A DNA stretch of 64,000 nt from Bacteroides_D sp963543925. Lineage in GTDB: Bacteria; Bacteroidota; Bacteroidia; Bacteroidales; CAJPTX01. Both the position numbers and the translations under genes were made by a program. The DNA lies in contig CAUUCP010000006.1 in NCBI GenBank assembly GCA_963543925.1, forward strand, positions 1-64,000. Direction: 5' to 3'. A model generated the notes under the pieces. That model was not told where the DNA came from and made no database searches. It saw only the letters and a list, made by a program, of their open reading frames with translations. Below, in pieces: positions 1 to 8,535 of this stretch. Every line of letters begins with the position of its first letter. The stretch's first letter is position 1.

Positions 1-25
1 CAACACCAAGTTACTAAAAGTGGAG

Positions 26-51
26 CTTACACACTTTTTTAGGACAGTATC
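26..51. repeat. Solo IS256-like terminal inverted repeat
   Basis: This is a lone copy of the end sequence that bounds the repeat family described below (core AGGACAGTATC at 41-51, preceded by TTACACAC). It has the same orientation as the end at 301-332 and abuts copy A directly. It is either the end of another element lying outside the window or a leftover from a nested insertion. Bases 1-25 hold nothing I recognise. Confidence 0.6.
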
Positions 52-332
52 ATACTGCCACTTCAGGAAATCCTAAAGCACTATTTTTATACGACAAACT
101 AAACAGCACGGTGCACAAATGACACGAATACGTATAGAATATAGGGTGTTTTGGGGTAGGTAATTTTACCTAATTCCGTCGGTGTAGTGTCTGTGTAGCG
201 TCTGTGTAGCATTGGTGTACTCCGAACATGCCTTGTTTGGGGATAAAGAATTAAGGAAAGTATAAAGCTGCATTTCCCCGTTTTTCTCCCCCGTTGCTGT
301 GATGCTTACACACTTTTTTTTAGGACAGTATC
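52..332 (-). repeat. Interspersed MITE-like repeat, copy A
   Basis: This is a copy of a family found five times in the window, here in reverse orientation. Its outer end at 322-332 reads AGGACAGTATC, the reverse complement of GATACTGTCCT at the start of copies B and D. These ends resemble what I recall of IS256-family inverted repeats (GATAAAGTCC...TGTGTAA). Inside are the conserved TTTAGGATTTCC segment, an AGGTAA/TTACCT inverted repeat at 158-171 and an array of 11-bp units. The far end is shortened: the part corresponding to the last 70-80 bp of copy B is missing. No transposase is present, so it is non-autonomous or a relic. Confidence 0.75.
178..221. repeat. 11-bp tandem array in copy A
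   Basis: Four units of exactly 11 bp (178-188, 189-199, 200-210, 211-221) share the core GTGTA, or TACAC on the other strand. The spacing equals about one helical turn, so each core lies on the same face of the DNA. The matching arrays in the other copies differ in sequence between cores but keep the period. Confidence 0.75.
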
Positions 333-425
333 GGAATACAGGACGGCTGTTGTACACTTTTTATAGAGAGTGTCTAGGACACTCTCCGAGGCTCTCGGTT
401 ACTACCGTGTTTCTCCAACATTCCC

Positions 426-433
426 TATCTTTG
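426..433 (+). promoter_or_regulatory. Bacteroidota-type -7 element for the 455-1492 gene
   Basis: TATCTTTG matches the Bacteroidota -7 consensus TAnnTTTG and lies 21 bp before the start codon. No clear -33 TTTG is seen at the usual distance. Confidence 0.5.
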
Positions 434-454
434 TTACCAACCAAAGAGCAGAGA

Positions 455-1492
455 ATGGAGCAGCGCGCTTATTATTCCGTTCGCGAGGTGACAGAGCTCA
501 TCTGTAGCGACCATGTCCTTATTTTGACTGCCCTCGACGATGTGCTCGCGCTACTCCCTACGGGCAATTGGATTGGAGCCATTGCCGATAGCCGTCCTAT
601 GGAGTATAACAAGGCGGGAGAACCGCTCAGTATCCAAGTGAATGACTTGTCGGAGTGGGTGCGGAGTGTGCACATCAATTCCTATCAGTCGTTCAATTTC
701 GAGAGTATTGAGCGCGACGCCTATTCCAATGGTTTTTCTCTTGTCGCACTCCCCGCCTTTAGTTCCGTCCATCTGAATTACGGCGTGTATACGGCGACTG
801 TCCCCATGCGTGCCGTTACCCCTGTGATAGGGTGGGTGGCAGGGGCTGATTGTGGGAAAGAGACCATGCGAGAGTCGGTCGTGGTGGATGGTTCTACGGG
901 GGAGTTCTACTCAGAGCGTCTGGTGGCGATGCATTGCGCCCTACACGACGACCTTCGGGCGTGGTTTGATGTCTTGAACCCCTTTGTCCCAGACTTTGAG
1001 AAACCCCACTTCAAATTCCCAAGTGCGAGCTTCAATATCTCGCAGTGTACGGCAATTCTCTCTGAGGAGATGACGAAGGTGAACAAGATGTCGGTTTTAC
1101 CAGGAGAGAAGAACTTGGCACTGCATGTGAACTTTCGTGACTATATGCACGATTCCTTCCCCGAGGTCAATTTCCATTATACCCCCTTGGTTACTACGTT
1201 ACGGGGCGAGATAGTGACGAATGCCTTCCTCGATACTTCGCCTGGGAAGAACCTTGTCTTGGCAGCACCTGTGATCCCGGGACTTTCCTATTACATAGGG
1301 AAACGGCGAACCGACGAAGAAAGCCTCTATCTGACCAATGCGGGGTCTTCGGTCTTGCAAATCAACTGTCAGTATACATTGTTTTCGACCCCACATGCTA
1401 TCAAGTCCTATGGCGAGGCGGCGCGTTACCTCTACAACCTCTCTACGATACGCCTTCATATCTCGCGTGCGCTTCAGACAATATTTCTATGA
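455..1492 (+). CDS. DUF6976-like protein
   Basis: A 345-residue soluble protein with no signal peptide or membrane segment. From memory it resembles the DUF6976 family: an N-terminal YYSVREVTELI segment, then LPTGNWIG near residue 45, then NGFSLVALPAFSSVHL near residue 95. The biochemical function of that family is not known to me. ATG 455 is chosen because the -7 promoter element lies just upstream, because conserved sequence starts there, and because the longer frame from 299 would begin inside the repeat. The next gene downstream is a Cache-HAMP-GAF sensor, so a signalling role is plausible but inferred. Confidence 0.6.
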   Translation: MEQRAYYSVREVTELICSDHVLILTALDDVLALLPTGNWIGAIADSRPMEYNKAGEPLSIQVNDLSEWVRSVHINSYQSFNFESIERDAYSNGFSLVALPAFSSVHLNYGVYTATVPMRAVTPVIGWVAGADCGKETMRESVVVDGSTGEFYSERLVAMHCALHDDLRAWFDVLNPFVPDFEKPHFKFPSASFNISQCTAILSEEMTKVNKMSVLPGEKNLALHVNFRDYMHDSFPEVNFHYTPLVTTLRGEIVTNAFLDTSPGKNLVLAAPVIPGLSYYIGKRRTDEESLYLTNAGSSVLQINCQYTLFSTPHAIKSYGEAARYLYNLSTIRLHISRALQTIFL

Positions 1493-1493
1493 G

Positions 1494-1501
1494 TACCTTT
1501 G
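1494..1501 (+). promoter_or_regulatory. Bacteroidota-type -7 element for the 1532-3838 sensor
   Basis: TACCTTTG lies 30 bp before the start codon of the sensor gene and just after the stop of the upstream gene. The sensor can therefore be transcribed on its own. Confidence 0.5.
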
Positions 1502-1531
1502 CCTAGGTTGTTGCTTTAACCAGACTCCCTT

Positions 1532-3838
1532 ATGCGGTTACACATTAACATTCGCGACAAGATAGTCCTCTTGGTGCTTTTGGTCGCTTTGGTGATTTAC
1601 ATTACTTCTATCGGGTATATTGTCAACAAAACCTCGCATACCCTACAGGATGAGGCTTACTCCAAGGTTAAGCTGAGTGTCGAGAAGGCGGCCTTTGAGG
1701 TGCGTTGTCAGTTCGAGGAATATCTAGCCATCTCGCGTACATTGGCGGACGCCTTTAGCAGCTTCTATACGCTAGACACCGCGGTATGGCAACCTCTTTA
1801 TCTCAAGATGATGGAGGATGTCTATCGACAACACAAAGAGGTTACGGGCTTTTGGGATAGTTACGAGTATGCAGCCTATCGTCCAGGGTATACCAAGGAT
1901 TACGGGCGTACGACGCGTTCCTTGAATGTGGATGAGAACGGGCAGTTTGTGGTTGAGGTTTTGGAACTCTCCTTGGACGGAGACTACGGACCGTATGAGA
2001 CATTTAAGCAGCGTAATGTTGCCGATATCTGGGATCCGTATCTTGACACGACAACCCAAGGGCACGAACACGGGATTATGATGACCACCGTAGGGGCGCC
2101 CATACAAAAAAATAGTCGCTATGCAGGGTTGGTTGGGTTAGATATCTCGCTCTCTTGGTTGCAAGATCTTATCAAGGGGATTAAGCCTTTTGAGGGGAGT
2201 ATCCCTTTCCTCTTATCCGGAAAGTCGCGTGTGGCGTCGTACCCGAACGATTCGATGCTGAATAAGAGTATCGACGACCTCTTTGGTATTGTAGCGAGGA
2301 ATGAGAATCTCGAGGAGCGGCAGCGCAAGGGGCTCTCTTCCACCTTTGTCTACGAAGACTCTCTCTCGGGGCTCGATTACTACGTCTATATTGCTCCGAT
2401 CTCGGTGACTGGGGCACACTCGCATTGGGGGATGGGGATTTGTGTACCTCTGGGGGTTATCACGCACAGTGCCGATGAAAGTCTGAAGGTCGCCATCTTG
2501 GCAGGCTTGATCGGAACGATTTTCCTTATCCTCGCCTTGTGGTGGATAGCGGCGCATATCTCGCGTCCTATACTCCAGATGACCGAGATGCTCAATATCC
2601 TAGCCCAAGGAGACCTCGATTCGGAGCAGAATATCAAGATCCACTCGGGTGACGAGCTAGAGTTGATGAGCTTTGCGATGAATCGCTTGCTCAATGGTTT
2701 ACGACGGATGAACGAGCTCGCCAAGAGTATCGAGAGTGGAGACCTTACACGAGATATTTCGCTCTTGGGACCGAAGGACTCGCTCGGGAAGTCGCTCATC
2801 TCCATGAGGAATAGTCTTCGTGAGGCGCGAGCAGAGGAGGCTAAACGCGAGCAGGAGAATAGTCATCGCGCATGGGTGAACCGAGGGTTGGCGGAGTTTA
2901 GCAAGCTCCTGCGAGAGAATTCCAACAACCTCGATATGTTGTGCGAGAGCTTCCTCTTTCGTATCGCACACTATGTCAATGCCGAGATGGGGGCGCTCTA
3001 CCTTCGCGACGACGAACGTTATCAGCGACGGCAGGAGGACGAATATCTCTTGAAAGTCTCCTATGCTTGGGGCGAGAAACGTTATCTGCAAGGAAAGTTT
3101 AAGCGAGGTGAGGGGCTCATCGGTTCGTGTGCTATGGAGAAAAAGCACATTTACCTGACGGAGATCCCGAAGGACTTCTCTGTTATCATGGCTGGGGTGG
3201 GACAGGCTGCCCCAAAAGGGGTCTTGATCGTACCTATGCTCCATGAAGGGGAAGCGATTGCCGTACTCGAACTGGCTTCCTTCGAGCCATTCCCCTCCCA
3301 TGTGATTGACTTTCTGAATAACCTCTCGGTCTATGTTGCGGCGAGTCTTTTCACCGTACAGGTGGGGATGAATACATCGCAACTCTTAGCTCAGTCGCAA
3401 GAGCAAGCTGAGGAGTTGAAGGCGCAGGACGAGGAGTTGCGACAGAACCTCGAAGAGCTCAAAGCTACCCAAGAAGAAGCCGATCGAAAGAGGGAGGAGA
3501 ACGAGAGTCTTTTTGTAGCTCTCTCCAATACGCTCTACTATGTAGAGTATAATCTAGAGGGCTTTGCCATCAACGCAAGCAACAACTATCTCGAACGTCT
3601 ACAGATGACGCGCTCGCAAGTGATACACACCCACTTCTCCGACGGGTGTGAACTTCCCGGATGGGATCGGAAGCGTTTCGAAGCCTTCTGGAACGAGGTG
3701 CGCTCTGGAAAGTCCCGTAGAATAGAAACGAAACAGAGGATAGGCGATACGGAGATCTCTGTACTCGAGTTCTATCTCCCGATGAAAGATGCGCAGCAAC
3801 GAGTATACAAGATATTGAAGCTCTCATTTGAAGTCTAG
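1532..3838 (+). CDS. Membrane sensor: dCache-HAMP-GAF-coiled coil-PAS
   Basis: A 768-residue protein with a transmembrane helix at about residues 8-30 and an extracytoplasmic region of about 290 residues that looks like a double Cache fold (VADIWDPYLDTT, then YAGLVGLDISLSWL). A second helix lies near 325-345, then a HAMP linker, a GAF domain at about 455-605 and a Glu/Gln-rich coiled coil at about 610-660 (QNLEELKATQEEADRK). A short PAS-like end follows. There is no kinase, cyclase or classical chemoreceptor signalling domain. The HAMP-GAF-coiled coil-PAS part closely matches the 41139-43070 protein, so this may be a remote input for that operon. That link is inference. The frame carries on 5 bp upstream of rfbA. 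Confidence 0.8.
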   Translation: MRLHINIRDKIVLLVLLVALVIYITSIGYIVNKTSHTLQDEAYSKVKLSVEKAAFEVRCQFEEYLAISRTLADAFSSFYTLDTAVWQPLYLKMMEDVYRQHKEVTGFWDSYEYAAYRPGYTKDYGRTTRSLNVDENGQFVVEVLELSLDGDYGPYETFKQRNVADIWDPYLDTTTQGHEHGIMMTTVGAPIQKNSRYAGLVGLDISLSWLQDLIKGIKPFEGSIPFLLSGKSRVASYPNDSMLNKSIDDLFGIVARNENLEERQRKGLSSTFVYEDSLSGLDYYVYIAPISVTGAHSHWGMGICVPLGVITHSADESLKVAILAGLIGTIFLILALWWIAAHISRPILQMTEMLNILAQGDLDSEQNIKIHSGDELELMSFAMNRLLNGLRRMNELAKSIESGDLTRDISLLGPKDSLGKSLISMRNSLREARAEEAKREQENSHRAWVNRGLAEFSKLLRENSNNLDMLCESFLFRIAHYVNAEMGALYLRDDERYQRRQEDEYLLKVSYAWGEKRYLQGKFKRGEGLIGSCAMEKKHIYLTEIPKDFSVIMAGVGQAAPKGVLIVPMLHEGEAIAVLELASFEPFPSHVIDFLNNLSVYVAASLFTVQVGMNTSQLLAQSQEQAEELKAQDEELRQNLEELKATQEEADRKREENESLFVALSNTLYYVEYNLEGFAINASNNYLERLQMTRSQVIHTHFSDGCELPGWDRKRFEAFWNEVRSGKSRRIETKQRIGDTEISVLEFYLPMKDAQQRVYKILKLSFEV

Positions 3839-3843
3839 GCGCG

Positions 3844-4713
3844 ATGAAGGGTATCATCTTAGCTGGAGGGAGCGGCTCGCGACTCTATCCCTTGACATAT
3901 GCGGTGAGCAAGCAACTCCTACCGATTTACGATAAGCCGATGATCTATTACCCCCTTTCGGTGCTTATGCTGGCGGGGATTCGCGAGATTTTGCTCATCT
4001 CTACGCCGAACGACCTCCCGCTCTTTCAACGCCTCTTGGGCGACGGGAGCGATTACGGTATTCAGCTCTCCTATGCCGAACAGCCGCGTCCAGAGGGGTT
4101 GGCACAGGCTTTTATCATAGGACGGAACTTTGTGGGGCGGGACAGTGTCGCCCTCATCTTGGGAGATAATCTCTTTTACGGACAAGGTTTTAGTGCAATA
4201 CTCCGCCAAGCGGTGGAACGTACCAATAAGGGGCTCGCCTCCATCTTCGGCTTTTGGGTCAACGAGCCAGAACGTTATGGTGTTGCAGAGTTTGACGACA
4301 AGGGAAACGTCCTGGGGATTGAGGAAAAACCCATTGTACCGAAAAGCCACTACGCCGTCGTGGGACTCTACTTTTATCCGAACTCTGTACTCGACATCGC
4401 AGCGGAGGTCACGCCCTCCGCGCGTGGAGAATTGGAGATCACCTCGGTAAACCAAGCCTACGTAGCTCGGGGCGAACTCCATTTGACACAACTGGGGCGC
4501 GGATTTGCATGGCTCGACACGGGGACACACGACTCTCTCCTCGACGCTGCTGACTTTATTGCTGCTATCCAGCGACGACAGGGGCTGATGGTTGCCTGCC
4601 TCGAAGAGGTCGCCTACCGACAGGGATGGATCGAGCGAGAACATATCCTGCGGCGTGCAGCGCAGATGACGAACAACGCCTATGGGAAATACCTTCTTCA
4701 ATTGCTAAAGTAA
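3844..4713 (+). CDS. rfbA: Glucose-1-phosphate thymidylyltransferase
   Basis: RmlA makes dTDP-glucose from glucose-1-phosphate and dTTP, the first step towards dTDP-rhamnose and other dTDP-sugars used in surface glycans. The 289-residue length is normal for the family. The nucleotide-binding segment LAGGSGSRLYPLT is at residues 6-18, followed by SKQLLPIYDKPMIYYPLS, and LILGDNLFYG lies near residue 105. Its stop overlaps the start of rfbB by one base (TAATG), indicating translational coupling. rfbC and rfbD are not in the window. Confidence 0.95.
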   Translation: MKGIILAGGSGSRLYPLTYAVSKQLLPIYDKPMIYYPLSVLMLAGIREILLISTPNDLPLFQRLLGDGSDYGIQLSYAEQPRPEGLAQAFIIGRNFVGRDSVALILGDNLFYGQGFSAILRQAVERTNKGLASIFGFWVNEPERYGVAEFDDKGNVLGIEEKPIVPKSHYAVVGLYFYPNSVLDIAAEVTPSARGELEITSVNQAYVARGELHLTQLGRGFAWLDTGTHDSLLDAADFIAAIQRRQGLMVACLEEVAYRQGWIEREHILRRAAQMTNNAYGKYLLQLLK

Positions 4714-5702
4714 TGCCTACGATCTTCGTGACGGGCGGAGCTGGTTTCATCGGTTCGAACCTCCTGCTGCACCTCGTGCCTCGTTACCCCGATACGCTGT
4801 TTGTGAACCTTGATAAGCTTACCTATGCGGGAAATCTAGACAACCTCCGCGAAGTAGAGCATGCACCAAACTACCGCTTCGAACAGGTGGATATCTGTGC
4901 TCTCGAGGCGCTACGTCGTCTCTTTGCACATTATCAACCCGAGGGGGTGATTCATTTGGCTGCCGAGAGCCACGTCGATCGCTCGATAGCGTCTCCGTTT
5001 GCCTTCGTAGAAACGAATGTCTTTGGGACGCTCAATCTGTTGCAATGTGCGAAGGAGGCGTGGGAAGGTGCTTATGAAGGACATCGGTTCTACCACATCT
5101 CGACCGACGAGGTCTACGGGGCACTCGCGTTGGATGGTAGCCCCTTCCACGAGCTCAATCGTTACGACCCCCATTCTCCTTATTCGGCAAGTAAGGCGAG
5201 TAGCGACCACTTCGTTCATGCCTATGCCGACACCTATGGGCTTCCTATTCTGATCTCCCACTGTTCCAACAATTATGGACCACGGCAGTACCAAGAGAAG
5301 TTGATTCCGCTGGTCATAGATCGTATCGTTCACTCGCAACCTATCCCCGTCTATGGAAAGGGGGAGAATATCCGGGATTGGCTCTTTGTAGAAGATCACG
5401 TAAGCGCCATAAAGGCAATTTATACGCACGGAACGGTCGGGGAGGTGTACAATATCGGAGGAGGCTTTGAAACGACGAATTTGAGTATTGTACGCACGCT
5501 TGTGGGGCTAGTTGATGAGCGTCTGGGACGCCCCGTGGGTACGAGTCTTTCGCTTATCCAGTTCGTCGCCGACCGTTTGGGGCATGACTTCCGCTATGCG
5601 ATAGATGCATCGAAGATTCGGAATTGCCTCGGGTGGATGCCAAAAACGTCGTTCGAAGAGGGGATTCGAACCACAGTAGACTGGTATCTAGCACGACGCT
5701 AG
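4713..5702 (+). CDS. rfbB: dTDP-glucose 4,6-dehydratase
   Basis: RmlB converts dTDP-glucose to dTDP-4-keto-6-deoxyglucose using bound NAD+. It is an extended short-chain dehydrogenase of 329 residues with the Rossmann motif GGAGFIGSN at residues 8-16, the dehydratase catalytic triplet T131-D132-E133, and the YxxxK pair Y157/K161 in PYSASK. ATG 4713 is chosen because it overlaps the rfbA stop and begins directly with the conserved MPTIFVTGG. An in-frame ATG at 4626 would lie inside rfbA. It acts right after RfbA in the same pathway. Confidence 0.95.
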   Translation: MPTIFVTGGAGFIGSNLLLHLVPRYPDTLFVNLDKLTYAGNLDNLREVEHAPNYRFEQVDICALEALRRLFAHYQPEGVIHLAAESHVDRSIASPFAFVETNVFGTLNLLQCAKEAWEGAYEGHRFYHISTDEVYGALALDGSPFHELNRYDPHSPYSASKASSDHFVHAYADTYGLPILISHCSNNYGPRQYQEKLIPLVIDRIVHSQPIPVYGKGENIRDWLFVEDHVSAIKAIYTHGTVGEVYNIGGGFETTNLSIVRTLVGLVDERLGRPVGTSLSLIQFVADRLGHDFRYAIDASKIRNCLGWMPKTSFEEGIRTTVDWYLARR

Positions 5703-5714
5703 GTCGCTAGCTAT

Positions 5715-6398
5715 TTATTCGGCATAGCGCGGTCTGACCTCCTTTTTGGTAGGGAGGTCTACGGTCATCTCCAGGTCGGTATTGATCTCGGTGGGTTCTA
5801 TCTCGCGTAGGGTATAGTTTCTGGTCACGACGTAGTTCCCTTGTATGCGCTGGATGTGATCTAGGACTGCCTTGGCGTGCGAGCGTACGTTGGAGCAGTC
5901 GAGAATCTCTATCTGATTCTTGCTGCTATTAAGTCGCTCTTCACATTCTTGAATGAGCGTTGTGAGGTAATCTTCCTGCATTTGTCGCGTCTGTCGGAGT
6001 ACAAGGAACGTATCTGCGAACTCTACTTTGTACATCGGTATGAGCGAGAAACAACCTTGGGAGATATAGAGGGTATTCCCGCGGATGGTCCAGCGCCCGT
6101 CGATCTTATTCCCTGGAATATACCCCCATTTTTCGCGTATGAAGGGGTAATAGCTCATCCGTCCGTCATTTCGGAAGGAAAAGATGGTATGTGTGGCGGC
6201 GTCGCTGGAGAGAAATTTCATACTCTTGGTGTACTCCTCTACGGGAATCCCTTCGACTACTGGGAGACGTTTCGAAACCCATACCCCGGGGAGTTGATGC
6301 CTATATTTTGTCTCGTTGTCCGTATTGTATACGCAGGCGATAACGAAGATACTAAAGCTCGCCATGAGCAAGAGGTTGGGTAGGTCTAGTTTTTTCAT
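5715..6398 (-). CDS. Lipocalin-like lipoprotein, unknown function
   Basis: A 227-residue protein with a lipoprotein signal ending at C22 (lipobox VIAC). The region after the signal (LPGVWVSKRLP, then DGRWTIRGNTLYIS) has the rhythm of lipocalin-like domains that compare 'normal' and 'modified' forms of a short beta-barrel. The last third is more helical, with cysteines at C154 and C170 or nearby. It is convergent with rfbB (13 bp apart) and divergent from the glycosyltransferase gene. I do not recognise a specific function. Export to the periplasm or outer membrane is likely. Confidence 0.6.
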   Translation of the reverse strand: MKKLDLPNLLLMASFSIFVIACVYNTDNETKYRHQLPGVWVSKRLPVVEGIPVEEYTKSMKFLSSDAATHTIFSFRNDGRMSYYPFIREKWGYIPGNKIDGRWTIRGNTLYISQGCFSLIPMYKVEFADTFLVLRQTRQMQEDYLTTLIQECEERLNSSKNQIEILDCSNVRSHAKAVLDHIQRIQGNYVVTRNYTLREIEPTEINTDLEMTVDLPTKKEVRPRYAE

Positions 6399-6544
6399 CT
6401 TTCGTTAGAGTTGGCTCTAACTCCGAAGATGGCGCGACGAAGTCAAGAGAGTTCTTTCTAGCGTATACGAACACCGAAGGAATTTGTTTTTCTCTTTCCG
6501 GTCTGCTTCGCATTTGGAAGCCTAGGGCATACTGCCAGATTCGC

Positions 6545-6552
6545 TACCTTTG
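6545..6552 (+). promoter_or_regulatory. Bacteroidota-type -7 element for the glycosyltransferase gene
   Basis: TACCTTTG lies 29 bp before ATG 6581. No TTTG is seen at 19-21 bp upstream of it. Confidence 0.5.
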
Positions 6553-6580
6553 GGGGGAAATATATTAGGAAAGGCGATAG

Positions 6581-7402
6581 ATGGAGCGCGGAAAAATAGC
6601 GGTGGTGATTCACACCTTAAATGCAGAACAGTATCTCGAACGCGTGCTACGTTCTGTAAAGGGATTTGAACAAATCGTCGTCTGTGATATGGAGAGCACC
6701 GATGCGACCCTTGCTATCGCCCAGCGTTACGGGTGCAAGATCCTAACACACCCCCCTGCGGGGTGCGCTGAGCCAGCGCGCAATTTCGCCATTCAGAGTG
6801 CCGACGCCGAGTGGGTCTTTGTGGTCGATGCCGACGAGTTGGTGCCCCCTGCACTGAGCGCCTATCTTAGGGCACATATACAGAAGGATAATCCAGAGGA
6901 AGGGGTGCGTATCCCTCGCAAAAACTATTTCTTGGGCCAATGGATGCACAATGACTACCCGGACTATACGTGTCGTTTCTTCCGACGCGACTGTGTCTAC
7001 TGGCCACCCTACGTTAATACGCAACCCGAGATTAAGGGACGTGTCCTCACCATACCCGCTGCCCGCAGAGATCTCGCCTTTATCCATCTGATCAATCCCT
7101 CGGTAAGCTTGCGTTTGCAAAAGATGGATCGCTATACCGACCACGAGGTGGAGCGAAGAAAGCGGGAACGCGTCTCCTGGTTCAAGCTTCTCTTTGCGCC
7201 CTGGTTTCGCTTCTTCAAAGCCTATTGGATGAAAGGAGGATTCCGCGAAGGACGTGCGGGCTATATCCACGCCAAACTGCAGGGAATGTACAAGTTCGCT
7301 ACACTCGCAAAGCTCTACGAGGCGCAGCACACCCTATCCCCAGATCCCGAATTACAAGCTTTTTCCGAAGACTCCTCGTCGCCAACGGACACTGTCCGCT
7401 AA
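6581..7402 (+). CDS. Family 2 glycosyltransferase (WaaE/KdtX-like)
   Basis: A 273-residue GT-A enzyme of the kind that adds glucose or another hexose to the lipopolysaccharide inner core. It opens with VVIHTLNAEQYLERVL. VVCDMESTDATLAIA near residue 35 is the nucleotide-sugar site, and VVDADELVPP near residue 85 is the metal-binding DxD region. The WaaE/KdtX resemblance comes from the ERVLRSV and DMESTD segments and the short length. The acceptor is not known. It lies 26 bp before the mannose-1-phosphate guanylyltransferase gene, consistent with a cell-surface glycan role. Confidence 0.8.
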   Translation: MERGKIAVVIHTLNAEQYLERVLRSVKGFEQIVVCDMESTDATLAIAQRYGCKILTHPPAGCAEPARNFAIQSADAEWVFVVDADELVPPALSAYLRAHIQKDNPEEGVRIPRKNYFLGQWMHNDYPDYTCRFFRRDCVYWPPYVNTQPEIKGRVLTIPAARRDLAFIHLINPSVSLRLQKMDRYTDHEVERRKRERVSWFKLLFAPWFRFFKAYWMKGGFREGRAGYIHAKLQGMYKFATLAKLYEAQHTLSPDPELQAFSEDSSSPTDTVR

Positions 7403-7428
7403 TTCCTTTTTCTTAAGATACGAAAACG

Positions 7429-8505
7429 ATGCCAGAGGAACTCTACGTGGTGATCATGGCGGGCGGGGGCGGGTTGCGTCTCTGGCCAGCAAGTACAAAG
7501 CAACACCCCAAGCAATTCTTGGATCTCTTGGGCGGAGGGCGTACCCTCCTTCAGAGCACCTTTGACCGAGCCGTGCGCCTCACCCCTGCCACGCAGGTGC
7601 TGGTCGTCACTGCAGCGGAGTATGTATCTGCGGTGCATGACCAGCTGCCAGACCTCCCCGAGGCGAATATCTTGGGAGAGCCACGAAAGTGCAATACTGC
7701 CCCCTGTCTGGCACTCGCCGCCTTGTGGATCGAGCAGCGCTTCGGAGCACGCCTCGATAGTGCTACCATGCTTGTACTCTCGAGCGACCATCATATCCCC
7801 GACCTCGACGCCTTTACACAGAGTGTCCAGCGCGCACTCCAGCATACCACCATACACCCCGAGGCGCTCATTACCTTTGGATTGCAGCCTACGAGACCCG
7901 AAACGGGCTACGGTTACATAGAGGTGACGGGCGGGGGAGAAAACGTGGAAAAAGTACGCTGTTTTAGAGAGAAGCCTAATTTAGCGACAGCACAAGCCTA
8001 TTGTGCCGATGGACAACACCTCTGGAATAGTGGGATCTTTGTCTGGCGCGTGGCTGCCCTGTTACACGCCGTAGAGCGTTTCCTACCACAGGTATACGAG
8101 GCATTACTCCCATTACGAAAAAGCGCGCTGTGGACGGAAACGCTCCCCGATGCCTATGCCACTTGCCAAGAGGTCTCGATAGACACTGGAGTCCTCGAGC
8201 GTTCGACAGAGGTCTATGTCGTACGCGCAAGCTTCCCTTGGTCAGATCTCGGGGCATGGAGCTCCATTGCTCACTATATGTCAGAAGACGAGACACAGAA
8301 TGCACGACAGGGAGACCTTCTCCTCCGCGATGCCCACCACAACATCCTTCATATCGAAAAAGGGAAATTCCTAGCAGCTATCGGGCTCGAGGGCTACGTG
8401 GTCGCATGCCATGGAAACGCAATACTCATCTGTCCCGTAGAGCGAGAACAGGAGATCCGAGAGCTGGTAAAGGAGGTCGAAAAAAGTTACCCCGAGTACG
8501 TTTAA
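7429..8505 (+). CDS. manC: Mannose-1-phosphate guanylyltransferase
   Basis: This enzyme makes GDP-mannose from mannose-1-phosphate and GTP, feeding mannose and fucose into surface polysaccharides. The 358 residues match the short form without the isomerase domain. The motif GGGGLRLWPAS at residues 12-22 replaces the usual AGGxGTRLWPxS, so a leucine stands where threonine is common. Other family blocks are KQHPKQFLDL, VLSSDHHIPD near residue 120, GYGYIE near 160, and FREKPNLATA followed by WNSGIFVWR. The gene is co-directional with prfB. Confidence 0.9.
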   Translation: MPEELYVVIMAGGGGLRLWPASTKQHPKQFLDLLGGGRTLLQSTFDRAVRLTPATQVLVVTAAEYVSAVHDQLPDLPEANILGEPRKCNTAPCLALAALWIEQRFGARLDSATMLVLSSDHHIPDLDAFTQSVQRALQHTTIHPEALITFGLQPTRPETGYGYIEVTGGGENVEKVRCFREKPNLATAQAYCADGQHLWNSGIFVWRVAALLHAVERFLPQVYEALLPLRKSALWTETLPDAYATCQEVSIDTGVLERSTEVYVVRASFPWSDLGAWSSIAHYMSEDETQNARQGDLLLRDAHHNILHIEKGKFLAAIGLEGYVVACHGNAILICPVEREQEIRELVKEVEKSYPEYV

Positions 8506-8535
8506 CCCAAACCTATCATACTAAATTATCGAGCG

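Noticed and set aside
3919..4701. A 260-codon frame antisense to rfbA
   Set aside because: rfbA is complete and well supported on the plus strand, and the antisense product resembles nothing.
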